Shown: piece after piece, positions 24,594 through 32,642 of the stretch
Layout of the letters: the number at the start of each line of letters is the position of its first letter
Numbering within the stretch: position 1 is the first letter of the stretch
NCBI GenBank assembly: GCA_035541935.1
Contig: DATKMJ010000028.1
Coordinates: forward strand, 1-50,235
From: Candidatus Binatia bacterium
GTDB taxonomy: Bacteria; Vulcanimicrobiota; Vulcanimicrobiia; Vulcanimicrobiales; Vulcanimicrobiaceae
DNA length: 50,235 nt
Direction: 5' to 3'
Translations under genes and position numbers: made by a program
Notes under the pieces: generated by a model
What the model was told of the DNA's origin: nothing
What the model saw: only the letters and a program-made list of their open reading frames with translations
The model's database searches: none

Positions 24594-25604
24594 TTACGGT
24601 CCGTAGGGCGTCGTGGCGACGCCGGCCGGATCCGAGAGTCCGTTACCCGAGCCGAGGGTCGTTATCGGGGTACCCGAGGGATACTTGTCCACGACTACCT
24701 CGGCTAAGCCCACATCGGCAGTGAAGAGCGTCTTGTACTTCTTGTCCATGGCGACGTGGAACGGATCCGAGAAGCCCGAGATCGTCGACGACACCGAGGT
24801 GTACGGCGGCTTGATGATGTCGACCGTCGGTCCCAGTTGGTCGCAGGCAACGAGGTCCTTCTTCTTGTCCAGCTGGAGGCCGCCGGCAAACGCCAGCGTA
24901 ACGCTGAGCGTGGTACCGGAGCATCCCGAGAGACCGCCGCTGTACTCGATGATGTTGCCCTGGCCGGTGTTCGGGTTGTTGCCCGAAACGAAAACGTCGC
25001 CTTGCTTGTCAACTGCGATGCCTTCGTTCGCGAGACCCGTGTTGCAGCTGTTCGACGGGCTGTTGCTGCCTTGCGGGTACTCCACAACGACGCTGGCCGA
25101 GCCCGAGCCGTAGTCGGCAACGAAGACGTGGCCGGCCTTATCGGTCGTGACTCCGACCGGGTCACCGAGGCCGCTGGAGTACGTGCTGACCAGCGAGTTC
25201 GATTTGTTGTACTCGGTCACGTCCACGCCGGCGTAGTTTGCGACGTAGAGGTTGCCTTTCGTATCGTAGAAGTCGCCGTCCGGACCGTTGAGGCCCGACG
25301 TGATCGTCGACGAGAGACCGTACGACTTGTTGAGGATTTCGACGGCACCGCTGCCGAAGTCGGAGACCGCGAGGTACTTGAGCTTGCCTCCGTCGGGCCG
25401 CACGTGCACGCCTTGGCCGAACCGGAGCATCTGAAGATACTTCGGTGCGACGCCGGTGCGCTCGGCCGTCATGTGCGAGTGCTGGAACTGCGTTGACGTT
25501 CCGGGCACCGACTGCATTCCGGATAGGCCGTTACCGGAGCACGCAGCGAGCAGAGCCGCGCCCGTAAGCAGGGCTGCGGCCGCGATTGTTGAGCTATTTC
25601 GCAA
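24594..25604 (-). CDS. NHL-repeat lipoprotein (paralog 2)
   Basis: A 336-residue lipoprotein closely similar to its downstream neighbour throughout (ALLTGAALLAACSGNGLSGMQ; RTGVAPKYLQMLRFGQG; LNGPDGDFYDTKGNLYVANYAG; EGIAVDKQGDVFVSGNNPN; VDIIKPPYTSV). The start is taken as TTG 25604: AGGAG (25613-25617) lies eight bases upstream, and the next codons align with those after the GTG of paralog 1. The ATG at 25643 would precede the ribosome-binding site. The product is probably an outer-membrane or surface propeller. It shares the VDIIKPPY blade with the lipoprotein at 1.8 kb. Confidence 0.82.
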   Translation of the reverse strand: MRNSSTIAAAALLTGAALLAACSGNGLSGMQSVPGTSTQFQHSHMTAERTGVAPKYLQMLRFGQGVHVRPDGGKLKYLAVSDFGSGAVEILNKSYGLSSTITSGLNGPDGDFYDTKGNLYVANYAGVDVTEYNKSNSLVSTYSSGLGDPVGVTTDKAGHVFVADYGSGSASVVVEYPQGSNSPSNSCNTGLANEGIAVDKQGDVFVSGNNPNTGQGNIIEYSGGLSGCSGTTLSVTLAFAGGLQLDKKKDLVACDQLGPTVDIIKPPYTSVSSTISGFSDPFHVAMDKKYKTLFTADVGLAEVVVDKYPSGTPITTLGSGNGLSDPAGVATTPYGP

Positions 25605-25690
25605 GGGAATTTCTCCTATAGGAAGTTGATCTGGCTTGCGCAATTTGGCTTAGACGCCGAGGAGGCCGTCTCTTAAATGAGCCAGGCTCG
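25605..25690 (-). promoter_or_regulatory. Conserved promoter/leader of NHL paralog 2
   Basis: Contains the same ordered blocks as the paralog 1 leader (AGAGACGGCC, GCAAGCCAGATC, TTCCTATA, GGAGAAATT). Candidate -35 TTAAGA and -10 TCTAAG are 16 bases apart. Upstream sequence beyond the block is not shared. Confidence 0.45.
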
Positions 25691-25757
25691 ACGGCTGTCG
25701 CAGAGCGTTCGAGGCTCGCCCAAACCACCCTTTGAGGGACTGGACTTTTCGAAGAAT

Positions 25758-25831
25758 CGCGGTCGGAGGGACTCGAACCCCCAACCTACAAGTTCGTAGC
25801 CTGTTGCTCTATCCAATTGAGCTACGACCGC
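25758..25831 (-). tRNA. tRNA-Arg (anticodon ACG)
   Basis: The acceptor GCGGTCG pairs with CGACCGC. The anticodon stem ACAGG/CTTGT has loop CTACGAA (ACG, modified to ICG by TadA). The T arm has GGTTCGAGT. CCA is not encoded. Confidence 0.95.
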
Positions 25832-25853
25832 GTGCGCGCCTCCGTGAGGAACC

Positions 25854-25943
25854 CGGAGAGAGAGGGATTCGAACCCTCGATACGACTTTACATCGTATAA
25901 CGGTTTAGCAAACCGCCGCCTTCAGCCGCTCGGCCATCTCTCC
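25854..25943 (-). tRNA. tRNA-Ser (anticodon GCU)
   Basis: The acceptor GGAGAGA pairs with TCTCTCC. The anticodon loop TTGCTAA gives GCU, reading AGC and AGU. There is a long class II variable arm (TACGATG...) and a T arm with GGTTCGAAT. CCA is not encoded. Confidence 0.94.
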
Positions 25944-25996
25944 AGAACGGGCAAACCACTATACCACGCCGCCGCGCGCGGGCCCTAGCGTTATCC

Positions 25997-26539
25997 TCAC
26001 TGCGGCGGCGCGCTGGGGGCGTCGAGCGGACGTTCCGGCACGACCTCCGCAACGACCTTGACGCGGCGTTGCCGTCTGCGCGCGAAGAGCGCGTCGAAGC
26101 CCGCGACGCGGCCCGTCGGCAAGACGAGACTCAGCGCCGAGAGGAGCATGATGCACGCGTCGATCGAGCCCCAGCCGCTGACGCTCGCGGCCGCGCCGCG
26201 CGCCGCGATGTAGTTCAACGGCAGCGCGACGCCGATCGCTCCACCGAGCCGCGAGAAGAGACCCAGCGCGAGCGAAACGCCCGCGGCGACCTCACCGAGC
26301 CGCACGAGCTCCGCGAAGATGGCTGCGTTCGGCTGCACGACGCTCGCCAGGAAGTCGCGATACGGCCCCGAGGTCGCTGCGATGCCCTTCTGCAGGTAGT
26401 CGGCGAAGAATCCGCCCGGCGGCAAGAAGCGGTCGCCGTGCAAGAACTTCGGGACGCCGTGGATCAGCCAGATGACGCCGGTGAGGAAACGCGCCAGTGC
26501 GAGCCAGCCGCCGTAGACGCGCTGCGCCGGCAAGTTCAC
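25997..26539 (-). CDS. DoxX-family membrane protein
   Basis: A 180-residue protein with four predicted membrane helices. The first (LALARFLTGVIWLIHGVPKFL) carries the R-x-x-x-G...H-G-x-x-K pattern of the DoxX/TQO small-subunit family. LVRLGEVAAGVSLALGLFSRLGG is the second and matches the conserved E-x-x-x-G-x-x-L-x-x-G-x-x-R block. The C-terminus is a basic then Pro-rich cytoplasmic tail. DoxX proteins are linked to thiosulfate:quinone oxidoreduction in archaea and to redox-stress complexes in bacteria. It overlaps the upstream glycosyltransferase gene by four bases and ends that operon, so a lipid-related role is equally possible. Confidence 0.8.
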   Translation of the reverse strand: MNLPAQRVYGGWLALARFLTGVIWLIHGVPKFLHGDRFLPPGGFFADYLQKGIAATSGPYRDFLASVVQPNAAIFAELVRLGEVAAGVSLALGLFSRLGGAIGVALPLNYIAARGAAASVSGWGSIDACIMLLSALSLVLPTGRVAGFDALFARRRQRRVKVVAEVVPERPLDAPSAPPQ

Positions 26540-27669
26540 GCAACGCTCCGCTTACGTTGCGCGACGAGGCTCGCGACGATCGCTGCCGCCGATGCAGCGG
26601 AGTCGGGATGGCCGAGCCGGCGCGCGGCGGCAATCATCCGCTCGCGCAGCGTTGGGTCGCTCAACACCCGCTCGAGCGCTTCGGGCAGATCGTCGACGCG
26701 CCGCGCGCGCAGCGCGGCGCCCGCGTCTACCAGCACGCGCGCGTTGCGCTCTTCCTGACCCGGCAACGGCTTGCAGAGCACCATCGGAACCTGCGCGACG
26801 AGCGCCTCGGCAGTGCTCAACCCCCCCGGCTTGGTGACGAACGCGTCCGCGGCGTGCATGTAGTCGTAGACGTTATCAACGAAGCTCAGGCCACGAACCG
26901 GATAGGGCACGCGTTCGGCCGTCTGCTGCAGGCGCCGCTCGATCCGCGCGTTTCTGCCCGCCACGACGACGACGGCGAACGGCACCTGCACCGCGGCCAG
27001 CGCCTCGAGCATTCCCTCGATCGGTGCGATGCCAAGCCCCCCACCCATCATGAGCGCGACGTAGCGGTCTTTCGGAAGATCGAGGCGCTCGCGTAGAGCG
27101 GCCCGGTCCTGGCCGGGCGCGAACTCGGCGCGCACCGGGATCCCGCTGACGGAGATCGCCTCGGCGGGAACGTCGCAGGCGACGAGCGCGTCGCGCATCG
27201 GCTCGGTTGCGACGACGTAGCGATCGATGTTCGCGTGCATCCAGAAGCGATGGACGGCAAAATCCGTAACGATGGCGACGACCGGCGGCGAGTCGGCGAA
27301 GCAACGCTTATACTCCGCCATCGCGCCACACGGAAACGCGTGCGTGCACACCACCACGTCCGGGCGTTCGCGCAGCATGAGCGGGCGCAGATTGCCGGCC
27401 GTGAACTGATGCGCCCAAGAGCGGAAGCGGCCGACCTCCGTGGCGCGCTCGGCGCGGTCGTAGATGTAGCGGTACATCTGCGGGATCGTCTTCACCATGC
27501 GCAGGTAGCCGTCGGAGACGACCCGCGAGACGACGAGCGCGGCATACTCATACGCGTCGACGATCTTCGTCTGCGCCGACGGGTCGATCGCGCGCAGGGC
27601 GGCGCTTACGGCGTTCGCCGCCGAGAGATGCCCGACGCCGACCCTCGCCGAGAGGAAGAGGACTCTCAC
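26536..27669 (-). CDS. MGDG synthase/UgtP-like glycosyltransferase (GT28)
   Basis: A 377-residue glycosyltransferase of the MurG/MGDG-synthase type, which moves a hexose from a nucleotide sugar to diacylglycerol at the inner membrane. The N-terminal acceptor domain begins VLFLSARVGVGHLSAANAV; the usual motif is GxGGH, and here the loop reads GVGH. The C-terminal donor domain shows MMGGGLGI, GLSFVDNVYDYMHAADAFVTKPGGLSTAEAL and LPGQEERNARVL, the conserved nucleotide-sugar site. It likely makes glycolipid; its position beside mltG and DoxX fits envelope work. It overlaps both neighbours by four bases. Confidence 0.85.
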   Translation of the reverse strand: MRVLFLSARVGVGHLSAANAVSAALRAIDPSAQTKIVDAYEYAALVVSRVVSDGYLRMVKTIPQMYRYIYDRAERATEVGRFRSWAHQFTAGNLRPLMLRERPDVVVCTHAFPCGAMAEYKRCFADSPPVVAIVTDFAVHRFWMHANIDRYVVATEPMRDALVACDVPAEAISVSGIPVRAEFAPGQDRAALRERLDLPKDRYVALMMGGGLGIAPIEGMLEALAAVQVPFAVVVVAGRNARIERRLQQTAERVPYPVRGLSFVDNVYDYMHAADAFVTKPGGLSTAEALVAQVPMVLCKPLPGQEERNARVLVDAGAALRARRVDDLPEALERVLSDPTLRERMIAAARRLGHPDSAASAAAIVASLVAQRKRSVA

Positions 27670-27962
27670 TCGCCATCCTCGGCGTAACCGAGGAACTCGT
27701 CGATGATCTCCTGCGCGAGATTCCCGTCCTCCACGAGGTTGCCCTGAAGGTCGGTCACGATGAAGGACCCATCGCTCTGGTCCTCGCTCTCGTTGACGAG
27801 CACGGCGTACGACTTCCCCTCGTCGGCATCTTCGAGAATGCCGACGACTTCGAACGTCAGGCGCTTGCCATCGTTCGTCTCGATCGTCACGACGTCGTCG
27901 AGCTCCAGCGGTGCGCCCTCCATGCGACCCTTGCCGTTGCCCGAGTTCACTGGTTCAGACAC
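27666..27962 (-). CDS. DUF1292 protein (YrzB-like)
   Basis: A 98-residue acidic protein of the DUF1292 family: DDVVTIETNDGKRLTFEVVGILE, then YAVLVNESEDQSDGSFIV, then a Glu/Asp-rich C-terminus. Its function is unknown, but in Bacillus the homolog yrzB lies between ruvX and mltG. Here the order is ruvX-mltG-DUF1292, a local rearrangement of the same trio. It overlaps mltG by 16 bases and the next gene by four. Confidence 0.85.
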   Translation of the reverse strand: MSEPVNSGNGKGRMEGAPLELDDVVTIETNDGKRLTFEVVGILEDADEGKSYAVLVNESEDQSDGSFIVTDLQGNLVEDGNLAQEIIDEFLGYAEDGE

Positions 27963-28945
27963 CGCGCGACGTTGGCTTGGTGCTCCGCCAACGTCTTTGC
28001 GAAGACGTGTGCGCCATTGCCGCAGTAGACGTAGTAGAGATTCTCCTCGTTCGACGGATGGAGCGCAGCTTCGATCGAGGGCCTTCCCGGATTGGCGATC
28101 GGGGTCGGCGGGAGGCCGGGGTGCACGTAAGTATTATACGGCGAGTCGATCTTGAGGTCGGTAAGCGAGAGTTCGCTCTTGTGCCGCGGCAGCGCGTACT
28201 CGATCGAGGCATCGATCTGCAGGGGCATGCGCAGGCGCAGGCGGTTGTAGATCACCGCAGCGATTCGCGGGCGATCGGCTTCGCGCTTCGCCTCGCGTTC
28301 GACGAGCGACGCCACGATGACCGCCTGCGGCACGCCCACGCCCAAGGCGCGAGCTCGCGGACCTGCATCGGGCGGCAACTCTTTAAAAAACTCGGTGATG
28401 AACTGGTCTCCGATCTGATCGGGCGACGCCCCGAGCGGAACGAGGTAGGTGCTTGGAAAGAGGTAGCCTTCCAGGCTCTTCGTGGGGACGCCGTCGACTA
28501 CCAGCGAGCGGTGCATAAACTCCGCGAGAATTTCCGATGCCGATCCGACCCCGGCCTTCTCGAGACGCGTCGCGATCTGCGCGGCCGTGAAGCCTTCCGG
28601 AATCGTGATCCAGGCGGCTACCTGCCCGCTGCCGCTGACGAGGGCTCGCAGCACCTCGTTTTGCGTGACGTGCTCGGGGAAGCGGTACTCGCCGGCGCGG
28701 ACCTCACCTTCCTGCCCGCGCAACCTCGCCAGCATTCGGAAGGTGAGCACGTTTCCGATCACGCCCGACTCGGCCAATTGCCGGCTCACTTCCGAGAAGC
28801 TGGCCCCGCGATTGATGAGGATCTGCGTCCGCGCCGCCGGATGCGAGCGATCGGCGTAGATTGTGAACCCGAGCCAGCCGCCCGTTGCCGCCGCGAGGGC
28901 GAGGACAGCGCTAAAAGAGGCTGCAATCCACCAGCCGGCCCTCAC
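27947..28945 (-). CDS. mltG: Endolytic murein transglycosylase
   Basis: A 332-residue inner-membrane enzyme that cuts nascent peptidoglycan strands to set their length. There is one N-terminal membrane helix (residues 4-30), then a LysM-like subdomain (QILINRGASFSEVSRQLAESG) and the catalytic YceG domain with LEGYLFPSTY, ASLVEREAK (catalytic Glu216) and SPYNTYVHPGLPPTPIANPG. The length is normal. It overlaps ruvX by four bases. Confidence 0.95.
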   Translation of the reverse strand: MRAGWWIAASFSAVLALAAATGGWLGFTIYADRSHPAARTQILINRGASFSEVSRQLAESGVIGNVLTFRMLARLRGQEGEVRAGEYRFPEHVTQNEVLRALVSGSGQVAAWITIPEGFTAAQIATRLEKAGVGSASEILAEFMHRSLVVDGVPTKSLEGYLFPSTYLVPLGASPDQIGDQFITEFFKELPPDAGPRARALGVGVPQAVIVASLVEREAKREADRPRIAAVIYNRLRLRMPLQIDASIEYALPRHKSELSLTDLKIDSPYNTYVHPGLPPTPIANPGRPSIEAALHPSNEENLYYVYCGNGAHVFAKTLAEHQANVARCLNQ

Positions 28946-29376
28946 GCGCGCGATCCGCCGCGGCGCCGCGCCAAGAACGACTCGAGGATCAGCGCTGCGG
29001 CCATGCGATCGACGACGGTGCGGCGCTTCGCGCGCGAAACGTCGGCGGCGATGAGGCTCTTCGTGGCCTGCGCCGTCGTCAACCGCTCGTCGACGCGATG
29101 TATCGTGCCGCCGAAAACCTCGCGCAGCCGCTCGACGAACTCGTCGATTGCCGCCGCCGCGACGCCACGATCGCCGGCCAGCGTGATCGGATCGCCGACG
29201 ACGAGCTCGCCGACGCCGTATTCGTCGAGATACTCCTTGATGCGGTCGAGGTCCGCGCGCCGGTTCGTCCGCTCGATCGTCGCCACCGGAAGCGCGAACG
29301 TCTCGCTCGGGTCGGCGACCGCGACGCCGATTCGTTTGCTTCCGACATCGAGCGCCATCAGCATCGCGTCACGCAC
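28942..29376 (-). CDS. ruvX: YqgF/RuvX Holliday-junction resolvase-like nuclease
   Basis: A 144-residue RNase H-fold protein, implicated in 16S rRNA 5'-end maturation (E. coli YqgF) and possibly in recombination. It shows ALDVGSKRIGVAVADP (first catalytic Asp), VVGDPITLAGDRG, VDERLTTAQA (second acidic residue) and a C-terminal DRMAAALILESFL (third). The listed start is GTG 29376, overlapping recO by eight bases; ATG at 29364 or 29358 is also possible and gives a more usual N-terminus. Confidence 0.92.
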   Translation of the reverse strand: MRDAMLMALDVGSKRIGVAVADPSETFALPVATIERTNRRADLDRIKEYLDEYGVGELVVGDPITLAGDRGVAAAAIDEFVERLREVFGGTIHRVDERLTTAQATKSLIAADVSRAKRRTVVDRMAAALILESFLARRRGGSRA

Positions 29377-30115
29377 CGAGCGCGGCGAGATGCGCGAGCG
29401 CCTTCGGGCGCTTGCCGAGGTGGTGCGCGACCAGTTCTTGCGCGGCGTGGGCGGCCGCCGGCGTCGCCGTCAGCGTTGCGCCCGGGCCCGCTCCCTTGGG
29501 AACTGCGAGCGCGCGCAGATTCTCGAGGTCGGCGGACCCCAACTCGGGCAGGTCGCGCCAGCGCTCGCGACAGGCCGCATCCGTGAAACCGCCCGCGGCG
29601 GCGTCGAGCCAAACGGGCTCGGTGCCGAAGGGAGCGCCGCATCGCACGCACTCGCCCAGCGGCGGCGCCAAGCCGAGCATTTCGAGCAGGCGCAGCGAGA
29701 AGCGCGGGAGCAGCGTGCGTGGAGCATCGCTGGCGGCGATCGCGGCGATCGCGGCGGTGAGGAGCGCGTAGACGTCGGGCAGCGCGAGATCCGGCTCGCA
29801 AAAGGCATCGACCAATTCTGCGATCACGGCTGCAACCGCATACCGTTCCGGTTCGACGATCTGCGCCCACGGCGCCCGGACGATCTCGGCCGAGACGATG
29901 ACGTCGAGGGACCGGCCGCGGTGCATCACGAGATCGCACTCGTTGCCGAATTCGAGCCGGCCGGCGAAGTGGCTGCGCGGGCGCCGAATTCCCTTCGCCA
30001 CCGCGTCGATCTTGCCGCGTTCGCTGGTAAAGAGCGTAACGATGCGGTCGGCCTCGCCGAGCTGTCGCCCGCGCAGTACCACGCCCCGCGTCTTATAGGC
30101 GCGCGGCTGCGTCAG
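29369..30115 (-). CDS. recO: DNA repair protein RecO (start uncertain, CTG proposed)
   Basis: RecO loads RecA in the RecFOR recombination pathway and anneals single strands. The OB fold begins [24 protein letters not shown] and GKIDAVAKGIRRPRS. The C-terminal helical part has CVRCGAPFG and a later lone Cys, so the family's zinc site is incomplete. Between the upstream CBS gene and the conserved YKTRG there is no ATG, GTG or TTG in frame. The nearest ATG-class starts are at 30238 (46 extra residues inside the CBS gene) or GTG 30082 (loses YKTRG). CTG 30115, ten bases after AGGAG, gives the normal ~248-residue length. Confidence 0.88.
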   Translation of the reverse strand: MTQPRAYKTRGVVLRGRQLGEADRIVTLFTSERGKIDAVAKGIRRPRSHFAGRLEFGNECDLVMHRGRSLDVIVSAEIVRAPWAQIVEPERYAVAAVIAELVDAFCEPDLALPDVYALLTAAIAAIAASDAPRTLLPRFSLRLLEMLGLAPPLGECVRCGAPFGTEPVWLDAAAGGFTDAACRERWRDLPELGSADLENLRALAVPKGAGPGATLTATPAAAHAAQELVAHHLGKRPKALAHLAALGA

Positions 30116-31427
30116 GGTTCTCAGACTCCTCCGCGCGACCGATCGCGCCGTTCGTGTAGATGCGCACCGCCAAGATCCGCCTTCCGCGGGTGCGATCGAC
30201 GCGCAGGCGCGTGTGGGCGGCGCCGTCGACCTCTTCACCTTCGTTCGGGAGCCGGCCGAAGAGTCCGACCGTGTAGCCGCCGATCGTCTCGAAATCCTCG
30301 GTCGGCAGCTCGATGCCGAGCCGCGCGTTCACGTCCTCGATGTTCGTGCCGGCTTCGACGACCGCTTCGCTCTCCGAGACGACGAAGATCGACTCTTGCT
30401 CGTCGGTATCGTGCTCGTCGCGGATCTCGCCGACGATCTCCTCCAACAGATCTTCCATCGTAACGAGCCCGGCCGTGCCGCCGTACTCGTCCACGACGAT
30501 CGCGAGCGAGAACTTGTCGCGCTGCATCTCGCGCAGGAGGTCGGCGATCTTCTTCGTGTCGGGAACGTGCACCGCGGTGCGCATGAGCGCTCGCACGCCC
30601 GTATGCGCGAGGGAGCCGTTCGCCAATGCGACGAGCAATTCTCGGTCGTGAATGACCCCAACGATGTCGTCCTTCGATTCCTGATAGACCGGAAGCTTCG
30701 AGTAGCCTTCGGCGATGACCACGTCGAGCACGCGACGCGGCGAGTCGTCGATCGAGACGGCGACCATCTCCGGCCGCGGCTTCATGATCTCCCGAACGAT
30801 CGTGTCGCCGAACTCCATGACGGAGTGGATCATCTCGCGCTCCTGCTCTTCGATGACCCGCTGCTCGGCGCCGACGTTGACGAGCGCGCGAATGTCTTCT
30901 TCGGTCACGTATGGGCGATGAGCGTGCTCGATGCCGAAGAGCCGGAGAATGAGGTCGGTGACGACCTCGAACGCGCGAGCGATCGGCGTCAGGACGTATG
31001 CCGCATAGCGCATCGGCACGGCGAGGCGCAGCGCCCAGCGCTCGCTATCGCCGGTCGCCACCGTCTTCGGCACGATCTCGCCGAACAACAGGAAGACGAC
31101 GGTCATGACGATCGTCGAGAGCGCGATGGGTGAGGGCAGACCCAACGAGATCGCGATCGTCGTCGCAAAGGAGTCCGCGGCGAGCAAGACGATCGTGTTG
31201 CCGACCAAGATCGACGTGAGAAATCGGCTCTTATGGTCGACGAGGTGCTCGAGGTCGGCGGCGCCGCGGAGGCGCCGCTCCGCGATCGCACGTGCTCGAA
31301 GGCGCGAGATCGAGACGAGCGCCGCCTCGCAAGCGGCAAAGAACCCCGCCAGGAGAACGAGCACGACGAGCGCGGCGATCTGGTAGGGCAGGGCTTGCGG
31401 GCTACTTCGAGACGGGTCCGTGTTCAA
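30093..31427 (-). CDS. CNNM/CorC-type CBS-domain membrane protein
   Basis: A 444-residue protein often labelled hemolysin C; the family probably exports or senses Mg2+ or Co2+. It has an N-terminal DUF21/CNNM membrane domain with helices at [40 protein letters not shown] and [21 protein letters not shown]. Two CBS domains follow ([20 protein letters not shown]..., [18 protein letters not shown]...[24 protein letters not shown]) and then a C-terminal CorC/HlyC domain. The start is taken as TTG 31427, nine bases after a TATAAT box; no ribosome-binding site exists. Longer in-frame readings run into dgkA. The 3' end overlaps recO. Confidence 0.88.
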   Translation of the reverse strand: MNTDPSRSSPQALPYQIAALVVLVLLAGFFAACEAALVSISRLRARAIAERRLRGAADLEHLVDHKSRFLTSILVGNTIVLLAADSFATTIAISLGLPSPIALSTIVMTVVFLLFGEIVPKTVATGDSERWALRLAVPMRYAAYVLTPIARAFEVVTDLILRLFGIEHAHRPYVTEEDIRALVNVGAEQRVIEEQEREMIHSVMEFGDTIVREIMKPRPEMVAVSIDDSPRRVLDVVIAEGYSKLPVYQESKDDIVGVIHDRELLVALANGSLAHTGVRALMRTAVHVPDTKKIADLLREMQRDKFSLAIVVDEYGGTAGLVTMEDLLEEIVGEIRDEHDTDEQESIFVVSESEAVVEAGTNIEDVNARLGIELPTEDFETIGGYTVGLFGRLPNEGEEVDGAAHTRLRVDRTRGRRILAVRIYTNGAIGRAEESENPDAAARL

Positions 31428-31436
31428 GTCGGCGCC

Positions 31437-31442
31437 ATTATA
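31437..31442 (-). promoter_or_regulatory. Extended -10 box before the CBS-domain gene
   Basis: TATAAT preceded by TGT (extended -10) at the very end of dgkA, nine bases before TTG 31427. No good -35 box is seen. It suggests an internal promoter with a very short or absent leader. Confidence 0.45.
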
Positions 31443-32199
31443 ACATAACGTGCGGCCGCACCAGCACGTAGATCGCCAGGGCGGCCAGCGTCCCGAGGAT
31501 CGCTCCCCAGAAAACCTCGAACGGGCGGTGAATTCGCGCCTCGACGCGGCTCTGGGCGACCAGGAAGGCGACGAAGTAGGCGAGGATTGCGGCGAGCGGC
31601 TTTTGATAGAAGAGCGCGAGCATCGTCGCCGCAGCAAAGGCGAGGGCCGCGTGACCCGAGACGGCGCCTCCTTGCAGGGCAGAGCCGCGGCGAGCCCGCG
31701 CTTTAGTCACGACGGTCGCGATCGCGACGACCGCGAGCGAGATCAGCGCCACGTTCGCCGGAACCGCCTGTACCGCCGCGAAGACCCGCGCGCCGCCGCT
31801 AATGATCCCTTGATAGAAGATCAAATACGCGCAGAGCGCGGCGCCGACGGCCGCTACGAGCACGGCCCCTGCGGCGGCGTCTTTTGCCGTCTTTGCCAGC
31901 GGATGATGCGCGACCGTCAGTAAGTCGACGAGCGACTCGATTGCGGTGTTCATCAACTCGAGGCTCAAGACGAGCGAGACGAGCGTCACCGTCGCGACGA
32001 CGTAGTAACGATCGAGCCGAAGGATGAGCGTCGCGAGCAGGACGAGCGCGGCGATCAAAAAGTGAACGCGCATGTTCTTCTGCGTGCGCGTCGCGTAGAT
32101 GATGCCTTCGAAAGCGTGGTGGAACGAGCGCAGGAACGGACTGCGCTCGATCGGGAGATAGTGCGGCTGGCGGCCGCGGTCGTCGATCGGATGCTGCAT
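31438..32199 (-). CDS. Diacylglycerol/undecaprenol kinase fused to PAP2 phosphatase domain
   Basis: A 253-residue membrane protein with two domains. Residues 20-140 are a DgkA-type kinase: FHHAFEGIIYATRTQKNMRVH, ELMNTAIESLVDL and AKTAKDAAAGAVLV are the family signature, used to phosphorylate diacylglycerol or undecaprenol. Residues 150-253 resemble a PAP2 phosphatase (SGHAALAFAAAT, then SRVEARIHRPFEVFWGA). One polypeptide therefore carries lipid-alcohol kinase and lipid-phosphate phosphatase parts, probably for undecaprenyl carrier recycling. The start overlaps the ybeY stop by four bases. Confidence 0.88.
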   Translation of the reverse strand: MQHPIDDRGRQPHYLPIERSPFLRSFHHAFEGIIYATRTQKNMRVHFLIAALVLLATLILRLDRYYVVATVTLVSLVLSLELMNTAIESLVDLLTVAHHPLAKTAKDAAAGAVLVAAVGAALCAYLIFYQGIISGGARVFAAVQAVPANVALISLAVVAIATVVTKARARRGSALQGGAVSGHAALAFAAATMLALFYQKPLAAILAYFVAFLVAQSRVEARIHRPFEVFWGAILGTLAALAIYVLVRPHVML

Positions 32200-32642
32200 C
32201 AGCTATTTCCGTACGGCCAGGGCAGCTCGATCGCGGCTGCGAGCCGCCGCTCCTCGCGCTCCATCGCGCGGCGCTCCGCCGGCTCGTGGTGATCGTGACC
32301 TTTGAGGTGCAGCAGGCCGTGAATCAGCAGCCGGTAGATCTCGCGCTGGAGCGTCGCGTCGTAATCGGCGGCTTGCCGCCGCGCGGTCTCGATCGAAATC
32401 ACGACGTCGCCGAGCAGGCGTTCCGGCTCCGGGTCCCCGTCGAGCGGGAAGCTCAGCACGTCGGTCGCGGCGTCGAGTCCGCGATACTTTCGATTGAGAT
32501 CCCGAATGGCGGCGTCCCCGACGAGCGTGAGCGAGAGGGCGGACTCGCGCTCGTCTACCTCGGCCATCAGATGCCGCGCCACGGCAACGAGCGCGCGGCC
32601 GTCAACGCCGCTGCGGCGCACGTCGTTACGATAGTAGATCAC
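32199..32642 (-). CDS. ybeY: Endoribonuclease YbeY
   Basis: A 147-residue zinc-dependent RNase for 16S rRNA 3'-end maturation and ribosome quality control. It has the complete metal motif HGLLHLKGHDH (His108, His112, His118), preceded by NRKYRGLDAATDVLSFPL and LGDVVIS. ATGA overlaps link it to phoH upstream and dgkA downstream, the usual order in Firmicutes. Confidence 0.95.
   Translation of the reverse strand: MIYYRNDVRRSGVDGRALVAVARHLMAEVDERESALSLTLVGDAAIRDLNRKYRGLDAATDVLSFPLDGDPEPERLLGDVVISIETARRQAADYDATLQREIYRLLIHGLLHLKGHDHHEPAERRAMEREERRLAAAIELPWPYGNS

Noticed and set aside
20848-25943. tRNA cluster as a genomic-island attachment site
   Set aside because: No integrase and no direct repeat of a tRNA 3' end was found beside the accessory lipoprotein genes.
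27911-30463. 850-residue plus-strand frame over mltG, ruvX and recO
   Set aside because: Antisense shadow with no domain; three conserved genes lie on the other strand.
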